From positions 1-6,334 of the forward strand of contig CATKHE010000167.1 of NCBI GenBank assembly GCA_949747935.1: DNA of 6,334 nt. Reading direction: 5' to 3'. Below, in pieces: positions 1 to 5,086 of this stretch. The number at the start of each line of letters is the position of its first letter. Within the stretch, counting starts at the first letter, position 1. The DNA is from an uncultured Eubacteriales bacterium (GTDB lineage Bacteria; Bacillota_A; Clostridia; Oscillospirales; Oscillospiraceae). A program made the position numbers and the translations under genes. A model generated the notes under the pieces. That model was not told the origin of the DNA, ran no database searches, and worked only from the letters and a program-made list of their open reading frames with translations.

Positions 1-196
1 ATGCTCGCCTCCATGAGCGCGCCCGCGCAGCCGGAACCGGAGCCTGCGCCTGTACAGGAGCCCCCCGCGCCCCAGTCCCCCTCCGGCGGCAAGATGAGTC
101 AGGATGACATTGAGGCCATGCTCGCCTCCATGAGCGCGCCCGCACAGCCGGAACCGGAGCCTGCGCCTGTACAGGAGCCCCCCGCGGCCCAATCCA
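1..196 (+). repeat. In-frame tandem repeat, 117-bp period (39 codons)
   Basis: Bases 1-79 recur at 118-196 with only about three mismatches (for example G27 versus A144, and the Pro/Ala codon difference near 70/187). The spacer between them holds SPSGGK and MSQDDIEA, and the second MSQDDIEA presumably had a counterpart upstream of base 1. The near-identity includes synonymous positions, which points to recent duplication or continuing gene conversion and not to protein-level selection alone. The number of copies upstream is unknown. Confidence 0.85.
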
Positions 197-489
197 AGCC
201 CCCCGCATCGCCGACGGAGGATATCTCCTATACCAACATTATGCAGACCCTGGTGGAGGAGAAGGCTCCCCGATATATTAAAATGTTTGGGCTGTGCACC
301 TGCAAACACTGTGAAGCGGACGTCAAGGCCCTTACGCTCAGCAATCTGGTGCCCAAGTATGTGGTGCTGTCCAAGCAGGACATGATCCCCATGCTCACTG
401 TCTACGAGGGCCGCTACAACTCCACCATTATCGCTCAGCTCACCCGGTCCTGCAAGACGGTTATGGACCACCCCCACCACGGAAGATAA
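1..489 (+). CDS. ComFB-domain protein with tandem FliM/FliN-like peptide repeats, 5' end cut off
   Basis: The frame is open from base 1 to a TAA at 487-489, giving 162 visible residues. Position 1 falls inside a repeat, so the true start is upstream of the window. Visible residues 1-70 are low-complexity Pro/Glu/Ala linker with a 39-residue repeat; residues 32-44 read MSQDDIEAMLASM and the window opens with the end of an earlier copy. Residues 77-160 match the ComFB family: NIMQTLVEE helix, CTCKHC at 99-104, ADVKALTLSNLVPKYVV, and a final helix ending in HPHH. From family knowledge, ComFB of Bacillus subtilis is a small dimer that binds zinc through these cysteines, and ComFB homologues have been reported as cyclic-dinucleotide receptors. 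The repeats resemble the LSQxEIDALL segment that begins FliM and FliN and, in FliM, binds CheY-P. The gene converges on cheV and is not part of that operon. A motility-linked signalling role is inference; the ComFB assignment is firm. Confidence 0.85.
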   Translation: MLASMSAPAQPEPEPAPVQEPPAPQSPSGGKMSQDDIEAMLASMSAPAQPEPEPAPVQEPPAAQSKPPASPTEDISYTNIMQTLVEEKAPRYIKMFGLCTCKHCEADVKALTLSNLVPKYVVLSKQDMIPMLTVYEGRYNSTIIAQLTRSCKTVMDHPHHGR

Positions 490-493
490 ACGG

Positions 494-523
494 GCCGGTC
501 CCGGGCATATGCCCGGGACCGGC
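494..523. repeat. Perfect 30-bp palindrome between convergent genes
   Basis: The 15-base arm GCCGGTCCCGGGCAT at 494-508 is followed immediately by its exact reverse complement at 509-523, centred on CATATG. It starts five bases after the stop of the ComFB gene. As RNA it would make a very stable GC-rich hairpin. On the plus strand it is followed by six A and not U, so alone it is not a canonical terminator in that direction. It probably acts with the adjacent hairpin at 524-552, either as a 3'-end protecting stem or as part of a tandem terminator. Confidence 0.75.
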
Positions 524-552
524 AAAAAACCGGCCTTACGGCCGGCTTTTTT
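524..552. terminator. Bidirectional intrinsic terminator shared by the ComFB gene and cheV
   Basis: CCGGCC (530-535) pairs with GGCCGG (540-545) around a TTAC loop. Six A (524-529) lie on the left and six T (547-552) on the right, and the T tract continues as ATTTTT to 558. Each strand therefore has a GC stem followed by a U run. It would stop plus-strand transcripts from the ComFB gene and minus-strand transcripts from the flagellar operon. The TAA of cheV (551-553) lies inside the T tract, so cheV ends directly at its terminator. Confidence 0.85.
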
Positions 553-1474
553 ATTTTTCAGCGTTTTCTTCCAGCAGGTGGTCCATCACATCCACCAGAT
601 GGCCGATCTCCGGCTTGCTCATCTGCTCGTCAGCCCCCAGCTGACGGCCCTTAATCCGCATCTCCTCACTGATGAGAGAGGAGAATATAATCAGCGGAAC
701 CGGCTGGAAACGGGGATCACTCTTAATCAGCTTGGTCAGCCGGTGGCCGTCCATTTGCGGCATCTCGATATCAGTGATGACCAAGGCCACATGGTCAAAC
801 AGTCTGCCATTCTTGGGCAGGGCGTTCAGCGCTTCCCACAGCTCCCGCCCGTTGGAGAACATTCGCAGATTGACATACCCGGCTTTGCGCAGGCACTCCT
901 CAATCATTTTGGACAGGAGAATGGAGTCTTCCGCAATCCAGATGGGCTCGGTGCTCCGACTCCGGGGCCCCATCTGGTCAATCTCTTCCATCTGGATGGT
1001 AGTCTCAGGGGCAATCTCGGCCACAATGCGCTCGAAATCCAGAATAGTGACCAGGTCCTTGCCGCACTGAGCAATTCCGGTGGCCACACCCTCAGAACCG
1101 CCGGACACCGTCTTGTCCGGCTTGTGAATGTCAGTCCAGGAGATACGGCTGATGCCCACCACAGTATGAACCCGGAATGCGATGAACATCTTGTTGAAAT
1201 TGGTGACGATGAACAGGTCCTTCAGGCTCTTCTCCTTGTCCACGCTCAGATACCTGGGCAGGTCCACCACAGTGATCACGATGTCTCTGGGCTTGAAGAT
1301 GCCCTCCACCGCGGGATGGGCATGGGGCATGACCTTCACCGGCGCAGACAGGATAATCTCCCGCACCTTGGCCACATTAATGCCATACAGATTATCGTCG
1401 ATGGTAAATTCCATGATCTCAATCTCGTTGGTGCCGGACTCCAAAAGAATACCGCTGTTATGTACCTCCGCCAT
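551..1474 (-). CDS. cheV: Chemotaxis coupling protein CheV (CheW-like domain fused to a receiver domain)
   Basis: The 307-residue product has the normal CheV length and order. A CheW-like domain spans about residues 15-160 (EIMEFTIDDNLYGINVAKVREI, then VVDLPRYL and GKDLVTILDFERI). A response-regulator receiver spans about 177-300. Receiver residues are visible: acidic pair E182/D183 (IAEDS), phosphoacceptor D235 in TDIEMPQMDG, S266 in IIFSS at the switch position, and K287 in MSKPE. CheV couples chemoreceptors to CheA as CheW does, and its receiver is phosphorylated by CheA to adjust adaptation. I start at the ATG at 1474 because GAGGAG lies 8 nt upstream; the in-frame GTG at 1483 overlaps that Shine-Dalgarno sequence and would add only three residues. 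It is the last gene of the leftward operon, 55 bp after cheD, and ends at the terminator. Confidence 0.96.
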   Translation of the reverse strand: MAEVHNSGILLESGTNEIEIMEFTIDDNLYGINVAKVREIILSAPVKVMPHAHPAVEGIFKPRDIVITVVDLPRYLSVDKEKSLKDLFIVTNFNKMFIAFRVHTVVGISRISWTDIHKPDKTVSGGSEGVATGIAQCGKDLVTILDFERIVAEIAPETTIQMEEIDQMGPRSRSTEPIWIAEDSILLSKMIEECLRKAGYVNLRMFSNGRELWEALNALPKNGRLFDHVALVITDIEMPQMDGHRLTKLIKSDPRFQPVPLIIFSSLISEEMRIKGRQLGADEQMSKPEIGHLVDVMDHLLEENAEK

Positions 1475-1482
1475 TGCTGACA

Positions 1483-1488
1483 CTCCTC
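1483..1488 (-). promoter_or_regulatory. Ribosome binding site of cheV
   Basis: GAGGAG on the minus strand, 8 nt before the ATG at 1474. It decides the start, because it overlaps the alternative upstream GTG (1481-1483). Confidence 0.75.
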
Positions 1489-1529
1489 ACTCTATTTAGG
1501 ATACGCCGTCCGGCGCTCGGGGTTCAGGT

Positions 1530-2015
1530 TTAGAAAATAATATCCTTCTGGCCATAGGACCGAATACAGCCCTGCCCGCTGGCCACATCAAAAAGCAGGG
1601 TCCGGGCCACCTTGCCCCCCACGTCCTCCGCCAGGAGGCGGATATTTTCCCGCTTTAAAATCGTATGGACGCTCTCAATATTCCGCTGACCGATGTTGCC
1701 CAGACCAGCTCCGCCGCTGACCTCGAACATCTTTGCGCCGCCGGCGATCTTTACCGTCATCCGGCTGCGGGAGGCACCCTTGGCCTCCATCTGCCGCAGC
1801 GTCTCCTTGATGCCGGTGTCCGCATATTTCATCGGGTGAGTCCGTCCGGTCTCCATGTTCAGCGGCAGCATGATGTGCAGCAGCGCGCCCAGCCGCAGCC
1901 TCGGATCATGGAAACACAGGCCGATACAGGAACCTAACGCGTAAGTCACCAGAATGCCTTCCCCCTGGAGCAGCTTCATATCGGCGATTCCTACTGTCAG
2001 TTTACTCTCACGCAT
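1530..2015 (-). CDS. cheD: Chemoreceptor glutamine deamidase CheD
   Basis: The 161-residue protein matches CheD throughout: KLTVGIADMKLL, LVTYALGSCIGLC, LGALLHIMLP, KYADTGI, KIAGGAKMF, NIGQRNIESV and AEDVGGKVARTL. The catalytic triad is present as T24, C30 and H47, with the same spacing as the Thr-Cys-His triad of Thermotoga CheD. CheD deamidates specific receptor glutamines in the cytoplasm and exchanges between receptors and CheC, stimulating CheC phosphatase activity. Its ATG (2015) lies inside the end of cheC, an 8-bp overlap that suggests coupled translation and balanced amounts of the two partners. A possible AAGGA site at 2031-2035 is 15 nt from the start, rather far, which fits coupling with cheC. 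Length and all key residues look normal. Confidence 0.97.
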   Translation of the reverse strand: MRESKLTVGIADMKLLQGEGILVTYALGSCIGLCFHDPRLRLGALLHIMLPLNMETGRTHPMKYADTGIKETLRQMEAKGASRSRMTVKIAGGAKMFEVSGGAGLGNIGQRNIESVHTILKRENIRLLAEDVGGKVARTLLFDVASGQGCIRSYGQKDIIF

Positions 2016-2628
2016 CGCTAACGCCCAGCTTCCTTAATAAGAAATCCAAAGAGCGCAGATCCGGCGAGAGAAGCAGGTGGCAGGGGACTTCCTTCCCATC
2101 GCACACGAAATTTCCGCCAATGGCCATCAGATAGTCGGACATTCCGCCATACTCAGCCATCGGCACAGTCAGAATCGCGCCCTGCATGTCCACCGCGAAG
2201 GCGGGCACAGTGACCTTGATATGCACGTCGGCCAGACCGGACAGGGCGTTGATAAAGGTGGAAATCATGATATTCCCGATCTCTACCAGCGCGGACTGCT
2301 CCAGCTCAGTCAGGTGCTCATAGCTCTTGATGCTCTCGCCCAGCATGGCCCGCAGCACCAGATTGACCAGCTCCAGCTTCTGCACCGAAAGCATGATGCC
2401 GCCCACGTCGCCGCTCATCTTCACCAGCACGCCGGCGGTGACCTCCTCCGGGCCGCCGATCCACTCGATGGCCTCATTATACCCCATGATGCGCACCTCT
2501 GGCAAGGTAATTCTTACCTCCTGGTTCATCATTTGAGACAGAGCGGTCGCGGCGTTCCCTGTGCCGATACTGCCAATCTCCCGCAGGGTGTCAATCTCCA
2601 GCGAGGACAACTGATCATAATTTTTCAT
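2008..2628 (-). CDS. cheC: CheY-P phosphatase CheC with one altered active site
   Basis: The 206-residue protein is close to the length of Bacillus CheC and is built of two similar halves. CheC/FliY/CheX proteins carry the signature D/S-x3-E-x2-N-x22-P at each phosphatase site. The second copy is complete in ELEQSALVEIGNIMIST with the Pro exactly 22 residues after the Asn. The first copy reads DTLREIGS, then 22 residues, then P, so Ser20 replaces the Asn. The following GTGNAATALSQMM helix is typical of CheC. CheC removes phosphate from CheY-P and partners CheD, whose gene overlaps its 3' end. No SpoA (FliN-like) domain follows, so it is CheC and not FliY. A strong AAGGGGGAG site at 2636-2644 lies 7 nt upstream, and the stop of the preceding rod gene is 20 bp away. 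Activity is inferred to depend mainly on the second site. Confidence 0.96.
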   Translation of the reverse strand: MKNYDQLSSLEIDTLREIGSIGTGNAATALSQMMNQEVRITLPEVRIMGYNEAIEWIGGPEEVTAGVLVKMSGDVGGIMLSVQKLELVNLVLRAMLGESIKSYEHLTELEQSALVEIGNIMISTFINALSGLADVHIKVTVPAFAVDMQGAILTVPMAEYGGMSDYLMAIGGNFVCDGKEVPCHLLLSPDLRSLDFLLRKLGVSDA

Positions 2629-2635
2629 ACCTTAG

Positions 2636-2644
2636 CTCCCCCTT
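2636..2644 (-). promoter_or_regulatory. Ribosome binding site of cheC
   Basis: AAGGGGGAG on the minus strand, 7 nt before the cheC ATG at 2628. It sits entirely in the 20-bp gap after the rod gene stop (2649-2651). Confidence 0.75.
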
Positions 2645-2648
2645 ATGC

Positions 2649-3428
2649 TCAGTTGGGCAGGCCGTTAATGGTCTGCTCGATCTCATCCGAGGTCTGTACC
2701 ATCCGCAGCGCGTAGCTGTAAGCCCGCTGGGATTCGATCACCTTGACCAGCTCCTGAGCCAGGTCCACGTTGGAGGTCTCCAGGACGCCCCGCTCCACCG
2801 TGCCGGTGCCCAGGTACAAATCTCCATTCTTGTCGACCGGCAGGAAACGGCCGCTGTCCGCATGGCTCATCCCGTCATAGATCCGGTAATCAAACACGCC
2901 CACATCCAGCTCTGCGTTCCGGTCCAGCGGGTCAATGACAATAAAGTTGCCCATGCGGTCCAGGACGCAGCGCCCCTCGTTGTCAGACAGCCGCCACTCT
3001 TCCCGAGGCTGGGGCGGAATCTCCTCACCGGTGATCGGGTCAATCTCGGGCTCGGCGTCCTCGGCGGGCGGAACCTCGAACCGGGCCATCGTAAACGCGC
3101 CGTCCCGGGTAAAGGATATCTCCCCGTCCGACAGATTATACAGGGCGAAGAACCCGTCGCCCATAATGGCGAAATCAAACAGGCGTCCGGTGTCAGCATA
3201 GCCTCCGGGCTCGAAGTCCACGCTGGCCTTCGCCAGCTTGGTGCCGCTGCCCTTGGGGAGGCGCTCCTGGTCGATTCCCGTCACATTGCCGTACATCAGA
3301 TGATGGAAGGTCGCCCGTTCCGCCTTATAGCCGTAGTTGTTTACGTTCGCGATGTTGTTGGCCTGGACGTTCATCCGCTGCTGCTGCTGATACGCGCCCA
3401 CAGCGCCGGTGAAAAAGGACATATTCAT
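2649..3428 (-). CDS. Flagellar hook-basal body (rod) protein, FlgF/FlgG family, second copy
   Basis: With the ATG at 3428 the product has 259 residues. The N-terminus (MNMSFFTGAVGAYQQQQRMNVQANNIANVNNYGYKAE, residues 1-37) is the flagellar rod/hook N-terminal helix with the ANNIANVN motif. The centre has FDFAIMGDGFFAL (84-96) and SFTRDGAFTM (105-114), typical of FlgF/FlgG/FlgE. The C-terminal helix has LETSNVDLAQELVKVIESQRAYSYAL (216-241). Such proteins are secreted through the flagellar export gate without a cleaved signal and polymerise into the axial rod. An in-frame GTG at 3440 adds four residues but has GAAAGG only 1 nt upstream; from the ATG the same site is 13 nt away, and the family usually begins MNMSF. 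Residues 119-145 form an acidic, proline-rich insertion (PPAEDAEPEID, then PITGEEIPPQP). Whether it is distal (FlgG) or proximal (FlgF) rod cannot be settled here. Confidence 0.93.
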   Translation of the reverse strand: MNMSFFTGAVGAYQQQQRMNVQANNIANVNNYGYKAERATFHHLMYGNVTGIDQERLPKGSGTKLAKASVDFEPGGYADTGRLFDFAIMGDGFFALYNLSDGEISFTRDGAFTMARFEVPPAEDAEPEIDPITGEEIPPQPREEWRLSDNEGRCVLDRMGNFIVIDPLDRNAELDVGVFDYRIYDGMSHADSGRFLPVDKNGDLYLGTGTVERGVLETSNVDLAQELVKVIESQRAYSYALRMVQTSDEIEQTINGLPN

Positions 3429-3492
3429 AGCTGTCTTCACGCCTTTCTTTTACGGGGGAGGGGGACAGTGCCGCGTCCCGCGATATATCATA

Positions 3493-4245
3493 TTACAGCC
3501 GGCCGATATCGTTTACGCCCCGCTTGATTACCTCATCATAAATCTTGCTCATCTGGGCGGCGCTCTGGAGAGCCCGCTGGGTGGACATCATGCTGACCAT
3601 CTCCTTCACCAGATTCACGTTGGAGCGCTCCACCCACTTGTGGTGAATCACGGCGTTCTCATTGATCTGAGCCCCCTCGCCGGTAAACAGGCCGTAGGGG
3701 GTGCGCTCCAGGGCGTTGTTGTCCTCAAACATGAAGACGCCCAGACTGCCCAGATATTCTCCGCCCTTGGTAAACAGGTTCCCCTGCTGATCCGCCTCCA
3801 GCTTGTCGGTGGGCAGCTGGATGGGGTTTCCCTCCCGGTCCAGCACCCGGCCCAGCTCTGACAGGCACAGATAGCCCTCATTGTCCAGGGTGAAGCTGCC
3901 CGCCCGGGTGTAGGCCACGCCGTTGCCCGTTTCGATGGCGAAGAAGCCTTCTCCCTGAATCGCGAAATCCAGGGGCAGGTTGGTCTGCTCGAAAGAGCTC
4001 TGCCCAAAATCGGTATACAGCTGGTCAGGGGCCAGGATATGGCTCTGATAGGTCTCCATTGTCTGGTAGGGGGTCTTAATCTTGTTGCCGATCCGGGTCA
4101 CCATCACCTCGTCAAAGGTGCGGTCGGTGTAGTGCTCGGCCTTATATCCGGCGGTGGAGACGTTGGTCATATTGTTGGCCACTACGTCCAGCCGGCGCCC
4201 CTGGGAGAGCATCCCGGAGGTCAGGTTGTAAAACCCTCTCATCAT
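3493..4245 (-). CDS. Flagellar hook-basal body (rod) protein, FlgF/FlgG family, first copy
   Basis: The 250-residue protein begins MMRGFYNLTSGMLSQGRRLDVVANNMTNVSTAGYKAE, the rod-protein N-terminal helix with an NN-x-x-NV-x-T-x-GYK motif. The central domain has LDFAIQGEGFFAIET (92-106) and AYTRAGSFTLDNEGYL. The C-terminus has VERSNVNLVKEMVSMMSTQRALQSAAQM (208-235), the FlgG-type coiled helix. There is no signal peptide, as expected for a substrate of the flagellar export apparatus. Two ATG codons are adjacent (4245 and 4242); GAGAGGAG at 4255-4262 is 9 nt from the first, which is preferred. It lies 22 bp after fliA and 64 bp before a second family member, like the flhO-flhP or flgF-flgG pairs of Firmicutes. 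The two proteins are clearly diverged and not recent duplicates. Confidence 0.93.
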   Translation of the reverse strand: MMRGFYNLTSGMLSQGRRLDVVANNMTNVSTAGYKAEHYTDRTFDEVMVTRIGNKIKTPYQTMETYQSHILAPDQLYTDFGQSSFEQTNLPLDFAIQGEGFFAIETGNGVAYTRAGSFTLDNEGYLCLSELGRVLDREGNPIQLPTDKLEADQQGNLFTKGGEYLGSLGVFMFEDNNALERTPYGLFTGEGAQINENAVIHHKWVERSNVNLVKEMVSMMSTQRALQSAAQMSKIYDEVIKRGVNDIGRL

Positions 4246-4254
4246 AGCGCAAAA

Positions 4255-4262
4255 CTCCTCTC
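4255..4262 (-). promoter_or_regulatory. Ribosome binding site of the first rod gene
   Basis: GAGAGGAG on the minus strand, 9 nt before the ATG at 4245 and 12 nt before the second ATG at 4242, so it favours the first. It lies in the 22-bp gap after fliA. Confidence 0.7.
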
Positions 4263-4267
4263 GTTTC

Positions 4268-5086
4268 TCACTGTCTGCCAGTCATATACTGGTTCATATA
4301 CAGCTTCAGCTTCTGGATGGCCCGGGAATGGAGCTGGGAAATGCGGGGCTCGCTGACCTCCATCACCTGGGCAATCTCCTTCATGCTGAGATTTTTGTGG
4401 TAGTAGAGGGAGATGACTGTCTGCTCGTTTTCCCTCAGCGACGCGATTGCCTTGGTCAGGGTCTCCAGCATCTCCTGCCGGAGCATGGCGTCCTCCGGCC
4501 GGCTGTCCAGCCCGCCATCAGGCACCTCCGCCCCACCATTCTGCTCCCGATCCTCAAACAGGGCGTCCAGGGAGAGAACGTTGCACATGGAGGAGTTCGC
4601 CAGGTCCTCCTGATACTGATTCTGGGTTACCCCCAGCTTTTCCGCCATCTCCCGGTCGGTGGGGTAGCGGCCCAGTTCGGAAAAGAGCTCGCTGCTGGCC
4701 TGGTCAATGTTCCGGGCCTTCCGGCGCACACTGCGGGGCACCCAGTCCTGCCGCCGTGCCAGGTCGATCACTGCTCCCCGGATACGCTTGGAAACATAGG
4801 TTTCAAATTTGATTCCCTTCTCCGGGTCGAATTTGTCTACCGCACCCGCCAGGGTGAGCAGGCCCTCGTTGACGATATCGTCCACCTGGGCGAAGCTGGA
4901 ATATACCCCCCGCACCTGGAGTGCGATGGTCTTCACCAGCCCCACATAGCGCATGACCAGCGGCCATTTCAGCTCCTCACTTCCGGTGCGCTTGTAGGCC
5001 TGGAACAGCTCCTCAGCGGTCATGGCGTCCAGTTCCTCCTGTGTCCAGCTCCGCTCCTCCTGGCTGGAGGCCGCCAGCCGGGTCAT
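4268..5086 (-). CDS. fliA: Flagellar RNA polymerase sigma factor, sigma-28 (FliA/SigD)
   Basis: The 272-residue protein has the three regions of a group 3 sigma factor. Region 2 covers about 44-125 with DDIVNEGLLTLAGAVDKFDP, GIKFETYVSKRIRGAVIDLAR and the W115-V-P-R motif characteristic of FliA/SigD. Region 3 is about 127-165 (LGRYPTDREMAEKLGV). Region 4 is about 204-262 (LRENEQTVISLYYHKNLSMKEIAQVMEVSEPRISQLHSRAI), containing the helix-turn-helix. Residues 1-28 are a short hydrophilic N-terminal extension. It directs transcription of late flagellar, motor and chemotaxis genes and is normally held by FlgM until hook completion; flgM is not visible here. Its ATG overlaps the flhA stop in an ATGA arrangement, with GAGAAGGG (5097-5104) 10 nt upstream inside flhA, so translation is probably coupled. 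No flhF, flhG or pilZ gene intervenes. Confidence 0.97.
   Translation of the reverse strand: MTRLAASSQEERSWTQEELDAMTAEELFQAYKRTGSEELKWPLVMRYVGLVKTIALQVRGVYSSFAQVDDIVNEGLLTLAGAVDKFDPEKGIKFETYVSKRIRGAVIDLARRQDWVPRSVRRKARNIDQASSELFSELGRYPTDREMAEKLGVTQNQYQEDLANSSMCNVLSLDALFEDREQNGGAEVPDGGLDSRPEDAMLRQEMLETLTKAIASLRENEQTVISLYYHKNLSMKEIAQVMEVSEPRISQLHSRAIQKLKLYMNQYMTGRQ

Noticed and set aside
1..196. CRISPR-like or dispersed repeat
   Set aside because: The 117-bp period is an exact multiple of three, in frame, and encodes a repeated peptide with linker, so it is a coding tandem repeat.
94..489. Start of the ComFB gene at the ATG at 94 (MSQDDIEA)
   Set aside because: No Shine-Dalgarno sequence precedes it, the frame is open back to base 1, and the upstream part repeats the downstream linker, so this Met is an internal repeat residue.
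509..1480. Long plus-strand reading frame opposite cheV (about 323 codons)
   Set aside because: It is the antisense shadow of a clear CheV gene in GC-rich DNA. It starts inside the palindrome and terminator region, and its His/Leu/Gln-rich translation has no recognisable domain.
1507..1532. Possible sigma-28 promoter before cheV (TAAA at 1529-1532, 14-nt spacer, GCCGGACG, minus strand)
   Set aside because: Only GCCG of the -10 consensus GCCGATAT is present, the spacing is 14 and not 15, and TAAA overlaps the cheD stop. A chance match is likely; transcription start mapping would decide.
3462..3479. Small hairpin GGGAC/GTCCC in the 64-bp gap between the two rod genes
   Set aside because: A 5-bp stem with an 8-nt loop and no U tract is too weak to call a terminator. 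It could at most affect mRNA processing.
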